Source: Acidobacteriota bacterium (lineage in GTDB: Bacteria > Acidobacteriota > Terriglobia > Terriglobales > Acidobacteriaceae). From it: a stretch of DNA of 60,341 nucleotides. The position numbers and the translations under genes were made by a program. Below, piece after piece: positions 11,041-19,959 of this stretch (its first letter is position 1; each line of letters begins with the position of its first letter). The stretch is from NCBI GenBank assembly GCA_021780415.1, contig JAJXYW010000308.1:1-60341 (forward strand). Direction: 5' to 3'. The notes beneath the pieces were generated by a model that was not told the origin of the DNA, did no database searches, and worked only from the letters and a program-made list of their open reading frames with translations.

Positions 11041-11190
11041 GTTCCGCTGATACGATTTGCATCGTCTTGGCTGAACGACCGGAAACCAATGCTGTTGCCA
11101 CGCCCGTGGCATCTACCAGCACGAGGAGCCGGTCGTCGGGCGCTATGGGTCACCACGAGCGTGTCCGGCTATCTGAGCTAAGGAGCTTCC
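11041..11190 (+). ncRNA. Structured 5' leader of metK, possible cis-regulatory RNA
   Basis: The untranslated leader contains nested, well-paired helices. ACGAT/ATCGT (11052-11056 with 11061-11065) forms a small hairpin. ACGACCGG (11075-11082) pairs with CCGGTCGT (11129-11136); inside it TGCTG (11090-11094) pairs with CAGCA (11117-11121) and TGCCAC (11096-11101) with GTGGCA (11106-11111), leaving purine-rich internal loops AAACCA and CGAGGAG. A third bulged stem (CGG-CGCT at 11137-11144 with AGCG-CCG at 11158-11167) follows, and AGCT-AAGG-AGCT places the Shine-Dalgarno AGGAG in a small loop. It precedes a SAM-synthesis gene, so sensing SAM or a related metabolite is an obvious idea. I could not match it to SAM-I, SAM-II, SAM-III or SAH consensus cores. 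Confidence 0.5.
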
Positions 11191-11194
11191 CGCT

Positions 11195-12367
<1,173 letters not shown>

Positions 12368-12387
12368 ACCTGATCGCGTGATCAACA

Positions 12388-12417
12388 CGAAGGGCGAGCC
12401 AACCGGCTCGCCCTTCG
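12388..12417 (+). terminator. Hairpin terminator after metK
   Basis: Perfect 13-bp stem CGAAGGGCGAGCC / GGCTCGCCCTTCG around an AACC loop, 20 bp after the metK stop. No long T-run follows (CATTTC), so it is a GC-rich hairpin that may serve both metK and the convergent gene. Confidence 0.75.
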
Positions 12418-12494
12418 CATTTCATCCCACATGGCAAACCGGCCTTGCACTTACGCTTGTCACAAGCCGGAGACGCAATCCTCTTTGCGCAATC

Positions 12495-13985
12495 CTATCG
12501 TGCTGCAACCATCGTCGGAGCCTTCTCATCGGCCTTGAGCGTAGTCCATGGGCCGGCCTTCATGTCATGCAGAATCGGCTTCTCCCAGTCGAACTCCGGA
12601 TGCGCTTTGAAGAACGCCTCCGCCAGAAAATCCTCTCCGCAAGGATGCCCGGCTCGCCCAATAAAGCTCATCTTCGCCGCCATATCGGAGTCCATCACCT
12701 TCCCCGTCACCGCGCCCCCCGGCGTAAACGGCCTGCTGCCCCACACCGGCTCCCCGCGCGCCGACATCTCCTCATGTCCACACAGGCTCCTCATCCCCGC
12801 ATCCACCCGCTTCTCATACGTATCGTAGTGGTCCGACAGATACGCCTCGGCCAGCGCAGTATCCAGCTTCCCGTAGTGCTCCTTCACAAACTCCAGCGCC
12901 CGTATATGCCGCGCATTCATCGAGCTCTGCGGATCGTCCGGATTGAACCCCGGCGTATCATCGCGAATCACCATCGGATCCTGCGCAAAGTTCGAGCTCA
13001 CAAAGAACCCGTCCTTCTTCACCGTCAGCGGCGTATGGTGCAGCCCCAACTCCAGGTACGCAATCTCGTTCGTCTTCCTGTCGCCAATCAGCCACGAGTT
13101 CGCATAGCCGCCATTATTCCCCTCGCGCATAATCGCCGCATACTCCGCAATCGAGCTTGCATACTGCATCGCCTTGCGCGAGCGCTCAAACTCCGGAATC
13201 CCCTGCACGTCGAACCCCTTCGCCATCGGCAGCGTCGTCTCCGTAATCATCATCCCCGCCGCGTTCACGCCGAAGTCATCCTGGCTCGTAATCACGCCCG
13301 GCGTTCCATCCATCAGAAAGTGATACCCCTTCGCCGGCACCACGTCGAACGCCACCGTCCACCGTTCTCCCTCCGCATACGGCGACCAGTTGCTATGCGC
13401 AATCACGATCTTCCCATCCCTGGTCGCCGACCCGGTAGCAATCAACGCGCTGCACTTGCCCGGCGCCACCGCCGCCTTCGGATTCGGCTTACCCTCCCTT
13501 GCATTCACCATCGGCAGGTAATATCCCGTCAGCTCCTGATCGCCATTGATCGCCACCACATCCCACAAGTCCACCTTCGACCCCTGCGCCTTCAATCCCT
13601 CGGCAATCCCCGTCAGCTCTGCCTTATACTCAGCATCGAGCTTCGGCCACAGCACATTCTTTCCCGCCTGCCGAAAGAACTCCCACGGCCGCTTATCCAA
13701 ATGCACTGCCTCCACCGAGTACACGTGCACATTGTCCTCAATCTCCCGCGCCAGCAGATACCCATGCTGAAATCCAATCTCCTCCGGCGTTCCCGCCAGG
13801 TGCACATACGTCCACCCACCATCATGAAACTTGTAAGCGTCCCCCAGTCGCGGATCAGGCACAGCACCGGAAGCCGCAACCGCGCGCCCGTCCAAAGCAG
13901 GCACCGCAGCAGCAAGTGCAGTAGAGGAAGCACCAAACGTAGCGATCGAAGCAGTCGCAAGAACCAGCAGGGCGGCAAGACGCAT
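12495..13985 (-). CDS. Secreted Ntn-hydrolase-like protein (C45 / phospholipase B-like)
   Basis: The 496-aa product starts with a Sec signal peptide (MRLAALLVLATASIATFGAS). ATG 13985 is preceded by AGGAG at 9 nt. The mature part begins with an acyl-coenzyme A:6-aminopenicillanate-acyltransferase-like N-terminus (AGTPEEIGFQHGYLLAREI), then WDVVAINGDQE, and a likely nucleophile Cys178 in GKCSALIATGSATRDGKIV, followed by AHSNW. Such Ntn-fold proteins self-cleave before the Cys and hydrolyse amide or ester bonds; the GxxHG start and Asn/Asp motifs resemble C45 and phospholipase-B-like families. Periplasmic or exported. Actual substrate is unknown. Upstream is a 358-bp gap; downstream it is convergent with metK. 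Confidence 0.72.
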   Translation of the reverse strand: MRLAALLVLATASIATFGASSTALAAAVPALDGRAVAASGAVPDPRLGDAYKFHDGGWTYVHLAGTPEEIGFQHGYLLAREIEDNVHVYSVEAVHLDKRPWEFFRQAGKNVLWPKLDAEYKAELTGIAEGLKAQGSKVDLWDVVAINGDQELTGYYLPMVNAREGKPNPKAAVAPGKCSALIATGSATRDGKIVIAHSNWSPYAEGERWTVAFDVVPAKGYHFLMDGTPGVITSQDDFGVNAAGMMITETTLPMAKGFDVQGIPEFERSRKAMQYASSIAEYAAIMREGNNGGYANSWLIGDRKTNEIAYLELGLHHTPLTVKKDGFFVSSNFAQDPMVIRDDTPGFNPDDPQSSMNARHIRALEFVKEHYGKLDTALAEAYLSDHYDTYEKRVDAGMRSLCGHEEMSARGEPVWGSRPFTPGGAVTGKVMDSDMAAKMSFIGRAGHPCGEDFLAEAFFKAHPEFDWEKPILHDMKAGPWTTLKADEKAPTMVAAR

Positions 13986-14343
13986 AACGGTTGCTCCTGA
14001 AGACATCGAGGTTGGAATTCGCACCAGCAGCGGAATTCCTATGAGTGTAGCCCAACCCACCCCGCCGCGCAGCCCATCCGGTCAAGGCGATGCCGCTCAG
14101 ACGATCACGTCCTGTTCGGCCGCACCCATCACGGCCAGTCAGAGATCATCACCGATGGGTCGCAACCAGGGGCAAAAGGCTCACATTGAGATCAACCGAG
14201 CCCCTTCTGATGACAAATATTGTGTTCGGACTACCCCAATAACCTGCACCTGAAACTTTCGCCCCCTCCCGCAGTCGAAGCCCCACAGAGACCACCGTTG
14301 CCGCTGCCAGCCGCCGCAGCCCCGAAACCTAAAGGAGTTACCC
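13986..14343. other. Intergenic, upstream regions of two divergent genes
   Basis: 358 bp between two divergent genes. I see the Shine-Dalgarno AGGAG sites of both (AGGAG 7 nt before ATG 14344) but no repeat, RNA gene or convincing coding frame. A small palindrome-like GCCGCTCAGACGATC stretch was not supported by pairing. Confidence 0.4.
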
Positions 14344-14844
14344 ATGATTCTCGAATCCCTCTCCACCCTCGGCGACGTCGCCAACAGCCCCTTCATCGTT
14401 CCCGTTGCCGCCTGTCTCATGGTGCTCGGCATCGTCGGCTTCAAGACCTGGTCCCGCACCCGCCGCCGCGAGATGGAGAGCCAGGAACGCCTCGCCGCCA
14501 TCGCCCGCGGCATGACCCCTCCGCCCACCACCGACGAAGTCGCCATCAGTTCCGTCTTCCAGGGCCGCGGCCAGACCGCTCCCAACTCCCTCCGCCGCCG
14601 CGCCAACTCTCGTCAGGGAGGCATCGTTCTCTGCGGCGCTGCCATCGGCCTCATCCTCTTCTTCATCACCCTTGCCGCCGTCCTTCAGCAGCGCGACGTC
14701 CTCTCCGGAGCCGCCGTCGGCCTCATCCCCCTCGGCATCGGCATCGGCCTCCTCATCGACGCCCGAATCCAGACCCGCGAGATCGAAGACGCCCAACTCA
14801 GTTCCGGCACCCCCACCTCCACCCCCCACTCCTTCAACTCCTAA
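14344..14844 (+). CDS. Small membrane protein of DUF6249 type
   Basis: 166 aa with an N-terminal membrane helix (FIVPVAACLMVLGIVGFKTW), a basic stretch TRRREMESQERLAAIARGM that reads on from it, a linker, and two more helices (GIVLCGAAIGLILFFITLAAVL and GLIPLGIGIGLLIDARI). The helix-ERLAAIARG-linker-two-helix layout matches DUF6249-type proteins, of unknown role, often found beside ECF sigma factors; no sigma factor is visible here. AAAGGAG is 7 nt before ATG 14344. The C-terminal tail is Ser/Thr/Pro-rich. Confidence 0.75.
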   Translation: MILESLSTLGDVANSPFIVPVAACLMVLGIVGFKTWSRTRRREMESQERLAAIARGMTPPPTTDEVAISSVFQGRGQTAPNSLRRRANSRQGGIVLCGAAIGLILFFITLAAVLQQRDVLSGAAVGLIPLGIGIGLLIDARIQTREIEDAQLSSGTPTSTPHSFNS

Positions 14845-14890
14845 CCGCCCAAGCCCCGCACGCCCTTGCTCTTGCGGTCGTTCGTTTCCC

Positions 14891-14930
14891 GCCGTCATCC
14901 AGAGCGCAGCGAAGGATCTCCGTATTTGCC
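14891..14930 (+). repeat. Short dispersed repeat, copy 1
   Basis: About 40 bp (GCCGTCATCCAGAGCG and on) closely match 39740-39779, with roughly five mismatches. Both copies are in intergenic DNA on the plus strand. It lies just upstream of the larger repeat at 14987. Confidence 0.65.
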
Positions 14931-14986
14931 CTTCCCTCCTCCATGACTCTTCCCGGACGCCCATGTACCACGCGCGCCGTCCGCGC

Positions 14987-15261
14987 AAATCCCTGTCAAG
15001 CCCCCCACCCACCAGAAAATCGCAAAACCCCCTATAAACAAAGGCGATTTATATTTCGAAAACCTGGCATAATACCCCCCACCGGCTCACTACAATAGAA
15101 GTAGGGATCAAAACCAATCCCCACCCTGCCAAACACAGCCGCTAACCCCTCTAAAAGCAATATCTTAGCTATAACCCACCTGAACAGAATACTTTACGGG
15201 GAAAACAGGCTTAACCCAATTCCTTTGAATACTTTAGGCCAAAAAGTCATGGGGGGGGGGG
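14987..15261 (+). repeat. 270-bp intergenic dispersed repeat, copy A
   Basis: This aligns over its whole length with 43182-43452. A 32-bp block (15025-15056) is identical to 43220-43251, and further blocks match: CTGGCATA, CTCACTACAATAGAAG, GTAGGGATCAAA, AGCAATATCTTA and AATACTTTA. Internal features shared by both copies are an inverted repeat (AAATCGC with GCGATTT, 20-bp loop), a repeated GAATAC[T/C]TTAC motif, and an 8-11 G run at the 3' end (here 15251-15261). One frame in both reads IAKPPINKGDLYF-E/Q-NLA and stops. No transposase, terminal repeats or target duplication could be seen. Confidence 0.85.
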
Positions 15262-15701
15262 AGGCCCCCCTGCCGGGCGCACTTTGGCCCGACAAGGCAC
15301 GAGCAGAAGCACCCCTCCTGGTCACTCCATAGTGCCTGGCGCCTGGACGCAGACGGCAACGAAGCCCGAGCAGCCTGCTGTGCAGGTGCCGTCCGAGTTG
15401 CCGTCCGCTGCACCGGATGTGGCATCTCCCGAGGGCATAACTCGACACAGCCCCACCCAACTCGGCCAGGCAGTCTACCCAATGGGGCGGGCATAGGCTA
15501 CGTCCTTCCTCGTCCTCCATTTCAAGCTCGCTCGATTGATCCAGCAGCGTAAACCCAAGCTGAAATACAAAGATGCTCCTGCATATGTACTGAACGCAGC
15601 GCAAACGCCTTCATCGAAATCCACGGAACCTTACACCTCTGCCCAGCGTATCCTCTTCTCGTATCGCAAGCACCTGTCACGCAGCCGCCGTTGGAGAACC
15701 C
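15262..15701. other. Non-coding or unassigned stretch after repeat A
   Basis: 440 bp with short open frames on both strands, none with a ribosome site or recognisable motif. A C6 run directly after the G11 run of the repeat could form a G/C hairpin (15251-15270). The last 60 bp should hold the promoter of the lipoprotein gene; GGAG precedes its ATG. Confidence 0.4.
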
Positions 15702-16328
15702 ATGACCCGCACCCTTCGTATCCCGACGATCCTGGCCGTCACCGCTCCCCTCGCCTGCCTCCTGCTCACCGGCTGCCACGTCACCGAAAACGAGCATGGC
15801 AACAGGAAGAACGTCGACATCGGCACGCCCTTCGGCTCCATGAAGGTCCACACCAACAACTCCACGGACACCTCCGCCATAGGACTCTCAGCCTATCCCG
15901 GCGCCGTTCCCACCAACGACAGCGGCGACAAGGACGGCAACTCCGCCAACGTAGACATGAGCTTCGGCAGCTTCCGTCTCGGCGTCAGGGCCGCCGGTTT
16001 CCAGACCCCCGACCAGCCGGACAAGGTCCTCGCCTTCTATCGCAAGGACCTTAGCCGCTACAGTAACGTGATCGAGTGCCACGGCCACGCATCCGTTGGC
16101 CAACCCACGCGCACCACGTTAGGCCTCACCTGTAGCGACAGCTCCAAAGAAGTTCAAATCAACGGCAGCGAACCGTCCAATAACAACGTCGAACTCCGCG
16201 CCGGCTCCCCGCAGCACCAGCACATCGTCAGCGTGGAAGCCCACGGCGGTGGCACCAAAATCGGCCTCGTCGCCCTCGACCTCCCGTCCCACCTCTCCGG
16301 CCACGCCAACAAGGACAGCGAAGAGTAG
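15702..16328 (+). CDS. Predicted lipoprotein, unknown function
   Basis: 208 aa with a type II signal peptide and lipobox LLLTGC (Cys about residue 25). The mature part contains a Gly/Ser/Asp-rich stretch, then a compact domain (AAGFQTPDQPDKVLAFYRKDLSRY, VIECHG, LGLTCSD) and a terminal segment HIVSVEAHGGGTKIGLVALDLP. The pattern PDKVLAFYRKDL...Y resembles small periplasmic domains that follow a 'difference in pressure' type of fold seen in acidobacterial lipoproteins, but I cannot name the family. GGAG lies 6 nt before ATG 15702. A long palindromic element follows the stop. Confidence 0.7.
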   Translation: MTRTLRIPTILAVTAPLACLLLTGCHVTENEHGNRKNVDIGTPFGSMKVHTNNSTDTSAIGLSAYPGAVPTNDSGDKDGNSANVDMSFGSFRLGVRAAGFQTPDQPDKVLAFYRKDLSRYSNVIECHGHASVGQPTRTTLGLTCSDSSKEVQINGSEPSNNNVELRAGSPQHQHIVSVEAHGGGTKIGLVALDLPSHLSGHANKDSEE

Positions 16329-16337
16329 CAAGGCGAG

Positions 16338-16408
16338 AGCAAGGAGTAAGGAGTAGAGAGATGTCCTCGCTCTTTCTACTCCTTACTCTCTACTCCTTAC
16401 TCCTTGCT
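16338..16408. repeat. Palindromic element built from an AGGAGTA-type unit, copy 1
   Basis: The arm AGCAAGGAGTAAGGAGTAGAGAG (16338-16360; shown in two halves: AGCAAGGAGTA, AGGAGTAGAGAG) is an exact reverse complement of 16386-16408, with a 25-nt loop. The arm itself is a short tandem repeat of AGGAGTA. It sits just after the lipoprotein stop and could act as a terminator. A related palindrome is at 19491-19553. Confidence 0.75.
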
Positions 16409-16431
16409 ACTCGGCCAGCGCTCGACTACCC

Positions 16432-17163
16432 TTGACAGTAGTGACTCCCCGCATCTGTCCCCGCTGCCACGCCGTCCTCCATCGTGAAGATGAGGGTTCT
16501 CTCGTCTTCTGCTGGAGCTGCGGCGCACCCCAGGTGCAACTCTCCGAGGAGCTGCGCGACCAGATCGACCAGCAGATCAGCGCCCAGCAGTCCGCCGCCA
16601 ACCCGTCCGCCGAGCCAATCCCGCAACCCACAGCGCCCAGCAACGCCATCATCTGGCGCGGCGCCATTCAGACCGCCGGCCTCGCCGGAGCCGCTGCCGG
16701 AGCCCTCACGCTGATCTCCTTCGCACTTCCGCCAGTCTCCGTGCTCTCCTTCATGTGGCTCATCTCCGCGCCCATCGTCGTGCTTGGCGTTTACACCTCG
16801 CGGTTCCGCAAGACGCTCATCACCACCGGTTTCGGAGCCCGCCTCGGCCTGCTCACCGGCCTCGCCATCCTGGTCGCCACCACCACGCTCAACACCATCG
16901 CCCTCGTCCTCGAGCGCTTTGTCTTCCACTCCACCGCCGAGATCGACTCCCAGATCGCCAACGTCTTCACCCAGATGCACACCTCCATCACCGCGCAAGC
17001 AGGACCTGCCACCAAGGCTGCGCTCGACATGATCACCATCCCCGAGTTCCGCGCCGGCCTCCTTCTCACCAGCATCTCCATCGGCCTGGCCTTCTACCTC
17101 GCCTTCTCCGCGACCGCCGGAGCCTTTGCCGGCTACCTCCGTTCTCGCGCGCCGCGCGCGTAG
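16432..17163 (+). CDS. Membrane protein with N-terminal zinc ribbon
   Basis: 243 aa. The N-terminus is a zinc ribbon (CPRCHAVL, then CWSCGAPQ), followed by an acidic helix (LSEELRDQIDQQISAQQ), a Pro-rich linker and four hydrophobic spans (about 75-100, 100-120, 135-160 and 205-235). A 40-residue loop between spans 3 and 4 (STAEIDSQIANVFTQMHTSI) may be extracytoplasmic. Start TTG 16432 or GTG 16441; no clear Shine-Dalgarno. Function unknown; the ribbon-plus-spans plan recalls DUF4199-like or zinc-ribbon membrane proteins of Acidobacteriota. Confidence 0.72.
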   Translation: MTVVTPRICPRCHAVLHREDEGSLVFCWSCGAPQVQLSEELRDQIDQQISAQQSAANPSAEPIPQPTAPSNAIIWRGAIQTAGLAGAAAGALTLISFALPPVSVLSFMWLISAPIVVLGVYTSRFRKTLITTGFGARLGLLTGLAILVATTTLNTIALVLERFVFHSTAEIDSQIANVFTQMHTSITAQAGPATKAALDMITIPEFRAGLLLTSISIGLAFYLAFSATAGAFAGYLRSRAPRA

Positions 17164-17255
17164 TCCGACAGAAGACCCAATAGCGCCGCCTCCCTATAGG
17201 TGCAGGTCAAGGCCTCGACTTTAGCTGTCTTTTCCGCCAGGAAAACCAAGCTCGC

Positions 17256-17588
17256 ATGCCTCGTCCAGTTCACCGTAATAGGAGAACGGCACTAGCTGTG
17301 AAGTCTCATAGTCGAGAGCCATTAGCCAAGAGAGTTCTGGAGCATGGGCCGACGTTGAAGTGGGTTCGCCGCTACCGGGAGCGCGGAAAGTCTGATCTTG
17401 GAGACCGAAGCTCCCGTCCTCTGCGCAGTCCGCGCCGTACAGCTTCTGCCACCCAGATCGGTCCATGGCTGCATGACTATAACTTCCCCAGACCACAAGG
17501 TCGCCTCAATCTCAATCCGCCAGCTTCCAGATCAGGCCTGAATCCGAACAACCTCTTGAGCCTCCACCGACATAAAAGCCCGGGCTGA
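17256..17588 (+). pseudogene. IS481-family transposase remnant, internally deleted
   Basis: The open frame joins the two ends of an IS481 transposase. The first part (HRNRRTAL, LAKRVLEHG, KWVRRYRERGKSDLGDRSSRP) matches the N-terminal helix-turn-helix and the RSSRP hallmark. The last part (WLHDYNFPRPQGRLNLNPP, then SRSGLNPNNLLSLH) matches the C-terminal WLHxYNxxRPHxxLxxxPP and NNLLxLH motifs. The DDE catalytic core between them is missing, so it cannot transpose. The reading frame runs into the following terminator hairpin before stopping. No terminal inverted repeats were recognised. It marks an old insertion just downstream of tsf. Confidence 0.8.
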
Positions 17589-17608
17589 TAGCCCGGGCTT
17601 TTATGTCG
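17568..17608 (-). terminator. Strong hairpin terminator after tsf
   Basis: Perfect 19-bp stem CGACATAAAAGCCCGGGCT with its reverse complement around a 3-nt loop. On the minus strand it lies 19 bp after the tsf stop and ends in CTTTTATG, so it closes the rplM-rpsI-rpsB-tsf cluster. It is symmetric and would also work on the plus strand. Confidence 0.85.
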
Positions 17609-17626
17609 CTGCGTGATAGTTGAGTC

Positions 17627-18292
17627 TTACGCTGCAGGCTCTTCAGCAACTGCAGCCTTCGCCGAGGCGACCGTAAAATTCGGTTCACCGATCTTGAACC
17701 GCGCAAACCGCCGCACGCTGATATTCTCGCCGAGCTTGGCCACCTTCTGCGCAATCAACTGCGCGATCGTCAGCGTCTGCTCCTTGATGAACGGCTGCTC
17801 CAGCAGGCAGACCTCCTCATAGAACTTCGCCATCTTCCCTTCGAGCATCTTCTCCACGATGTTCGCAGGCTTGCCCGTCGCAGCGGCCTGGGCGCGATAG
17901 ATGTCCTTCTCGCGCTCGATATCCTCGGCCGTCACCTCGTCCTTGCCAACATAGCGCGGATCGACCGCCGCGATGTGCATCGCAATGTCTTTCAGCAACT
18001 CCTGAAAGTCTTCTGTACGCGCCACGAAATCCGACTCGCAATTGAGTTCGATCAGCACGCCAATCTTACCGCCGGCGTGGATGTACGTTCCCACCGCGCC
18101 TTCGTTCGTCGAGCGGCTGGCCTTCTTCGCAGCCGACGCCATGCCGCGTTTCCGCAACACAACAAACGCCTCTTCCATATTCCCCTTGGCCTCCTGCAGG
18201 GCCTTCAGGCAGTCGCCCATCGGGGCGCCGGATTTTTCGCGGAGTTCCTTGACGAGCTTGGCATCAATCTTCACAGCTTCAGTGGTAGACAT
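17627..18292 (-). CDS. tsf: Elongation factor Ts
   Basis: EF-Ts is the nucleotide exchange factor for EF-Tu. The 221-aa product shows the N-terminal UBA-like domain (LVKELREKSGAPMGDCLKAL), the hallmark GKIGVLIELNCESDFVART, and the C-terminal part ending LGENISVRRFARFKIGE. ATG 18292 with AGGA/GGAAGG just upstream is the correct start (family start MSTTEAVKIDAKLVKELREK). It is the last gene of the cluster, separated from rpsB by a terminator-like hairpin at 18348-18373, so it may receive partial read-through or use its own promoter. At 221 aa it is a short-form EF-Ts, typical outside Proteobacteria. Confidence 0.97.
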   Translation of the reverse strand: MSTTEAVKIDAKLVKELREKSGAPMGDCLKALQEAKGNMEEAFVVLRKRGMASAAKKASRSTNEGAVGTYIHAGGKIGVLIELNCESDFVARTEDFQELLKDIAMHIAAVDPRYVGKDEVTAEDIEREKDIYRAQAAATGKPANIVEKMLEGKMAKFYEEVCLLEQPFIKEQTLTIAQLIAQKVAKLGENISVRRFARFKIGEPNFTVASAKAAVAEEPAA

Positions 18293-18347
18293 AACCTTCC
18301 TTCTTATTTCTGGGGCAGCGCGTGGAGCGCATGCGCATTTTGCGAAA

Positions 18348-18373
18348 ATGGCGCGGGCCTTGGCCCGCGCCAT
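18348..18373 (-). terminator. Hairpin between rpsB and tsf (attenuator or terminator)
   Basis: ATGGCGCGGGCC / GGCCCGCGCCAT, 12-bp perfect stem with a 2-nt nominal loop, followed on the minus strand by TTTTCGC. It looks like a rho-independent site between two cotranscribed genes and may set the rpsB:tsf ratio. Confidence 0.7.
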
Positions 18374-18443
18374 GATTCTAGGGCTTGACCGTTACGGTAC
18401 GGCAAATGCCATAACCGCACAGCCCAGGTCCTGGCGCTGAAGA

Positions 18444-19376
18444 CTAGGCGCTGACCACTGCGGTTTCAACCTCAGGCTCAGCGTCCGCCGCCGCGGGCGC
18501 CTTGCGGATTCCGCCGCCCAGAGCTGCATTGAGATCAATGGTCTCGTCCTCGACGTCCTCAACCGAAGCCTCCGCCGAGCCAGCCGACTCGTGAACCTCG
18601 CCGATCACCTCATCGCCATCTTCGCCGATGAAGTGCGACTCGGTCGCGAGCGGACGAACCTCTTCCAACTCATTGGCGAACGCCTTATCCGAGATCATCT
18701 GCGTGCCCTCGAAGGCCGAGTCCGCGATCTTCGTCGTGAACAGCCGGATGGCGCGCAACGCATCGTCATTGCCCGGAATCACGTAGTCGACCACCGTCGG
18801 ATCGCAGTTCGTATCGACCACTGCAACCACCGGGATACCCAGCTTGCGAGCCTCCGCCACTGCAATCGCCTCATTATTGGAGTCGATCACGAACAGAGCG
18901 TCCGGCAGCCGCTTCATGTTCTTGATACCCGAGAGGTTCGTCGACAGGCTCTTGCGCTCGCGCTCCAGCTTGATGACTTCCTTCTTCGTCAGCAGCTCAT
19001 AGCGTCCGTCGGTCGACATATCGTCGAGCTCCTGCAACCGCTTCACCGACTTCTGCACCGTCACCCAGTTGGTCAGCAACCCGCCCAGCCAACGGCTGTT
19101 GATGTACGGCATTCCAGCGCGCTTGGCCTCTTCGGCCACCGCATCCTGCGCCTGGCGCTTGGTGCCGACAAACAGGATCAGCTTACCCGTCGAGGTCAGA
19201 TCGGTGACAAACTTCGACGCCTCTTTGAACATCTTCAGCGTCTTCTGCAGGTCGATAATGTAAATTCCGTTGCGCTCGCCGAAGATATATTCCTTCATCT
19301 TGGGGTTCCAGCGCTTGGTCTGGTGACCGAAGTGGACACCGGCTTCGAGCAGTTCCTTCATCGTAATGCTGGCCAT
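18444..19376 (-). CDS. rpsB: 30S ribosomal protein S2
   Basis: S2 sits at the head-body junction of the 30S subunit. The family core is intact: [87 protein letters not shown] and [12 protein letters not shown]. At 310 aa it is longer than the usual 230-260 because of an acidic, Ala-rich C-terminal tail (from about residue 225). ATG 19376 is preceded by a weak site. It is the third gene in rplM-rpsI-rpsB-tsf. A palindromic repeat lies between rpsI and rpsB, at 19491-19553. Confidence 0.97.
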   Translation of the reverse strand: MASITMKELLEAGVHFGHQTKRWNPKMKEYIFGERNGIYIIDLQKTLKMFKEASKFVTDLTSTGKLILFVGTKRQAQDAVAEEAKRAGMPYINSRWLGGLLTNWVTVQKSVKRLQELDDMSTDGRYELLTKKEVIKLERERKSLSTNLSGIKNMKRLPDALFVIDSNNEAIAVAEARKLGIPVVAVVDTNCDPTVVDYVIPGNDDALRAIRLFTTKIADSAFEGTQMISDKAFANELEEVRPLATESHFIGEDGDEVIGEVHESAGSAEASVEDVEDETIDLNAALGGGIRKAPAAADAEPEVETAVVSA

Positions 19377-19490
19377 AGAGGCTCCTTGTGTGGCATCGCT
19401 TGCGCTGCGACGTGAAGCGATTGAGATCCCCGAAGGGAGATTGAGTTCCTGCCGCCAGCACGTTGCCAGCGGGTGATGCGAGTGAAATAA

Positions 19491-19553
19491 GAAGTAGAGA
19501 GTAAGAAGCAGAAAACCAAAACCCTCTGCTCCTTACTCCTTGCTCTCTACTCC
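19491..19553. repeat. Palindromic element built from an AGGAGTA-type unit, copy 2
   Basis: GAAGTAGAGAG and TAAGAAGCAGA (19491-19512) pair imperfectly with TCTGCTCCTTACTC and CTCTCTACT (19525-19553). The sequence family is the same as at 16338-16408: arms made of repeated CTCCTTA/TAAGGAG and AGTAGAGAG units. Here it sits between rpsI and rpsB, 11 bp after the rpsI stop, and could act as a terminator or mRNA-processing site. Confidence 0.7.
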
Positions 19554-19563
19554 CTGGAAGCGG

Positions 19564-19959
19564 TTAGCGCTTACTGAACTGGAAGCGAGCGCGAGCGCCC
19601 TTCTGCCCGTACTTCTTGCGTTCCTTGCCGCGCGAATCGCGCGTGACCATACCGCCGGCCTTGAGCGTCTTGCGCAGCTCGATGTTAAACTCCATCAGCG
19701 CGCGGGCGATGCCCAGCTTGACCGCATCAGCCTGGCCATTGACGCCGCCGCCCTTGACGGTGGAGAGCACATCAAACGTCTCGTTGATGTCCGCAATGCC
19801 GAGCGGAAGCTTTGCCGCGACGCGCTGCGCCGGGGTCACGAAGTACTCCTCAAATTGCTTGCCGTTGACGGTGAACTTGCCTGAGCCGGGGCGCAGGAAG
19901 ACGCGTGCGATCGCGCTCTTGCGGCGTCCGGTTCCGTAGTACTGAATCAAATCTGCCAT
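19564..19959 (-). CDS. rpsI: 30S ribosomal protein S9
   Basis: S9 contacts the P-site tRNA with its C-terminal tail. The 131-aa protein shows [21 protein letters not shown], the [19 protein letters not shown] core and the basic tail [17 protein letters not shown] ending in the KR doublet typical of S9. ATG 19959 matches the family start. It follows rplM by 95 bp, the usual rplM-rpsI pairing. Confidence 0.97.
   Translation of the reverse strand: MADLIQYYGTGRRKSAIARVFLRPGSGKFTVNGKQFEEYFVTPAQRVAAKLPLGIADINETFDVLSTVKGGGVNGQADAVKLGIARALMEFNIELRKTLKAGGMVTRDSRGKERKKYGQKGARARFQFSKR

Noticed and set aside
11041..11190. Known SAM-I, SAM-II or SAH riboswitch in the metK leader
   Set aside because: I could not find the conserved cores of these classes by eye, so I report an unclassified structured leader instead.
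14220..15098. 292-codon plus-strand frame spanning the DUF6249-type gene and part of repeat A
   Set aside because: It is a shadow frame of the DUF6249-type gene, with arginine/proline-rich content, extending into non-coding DNA.
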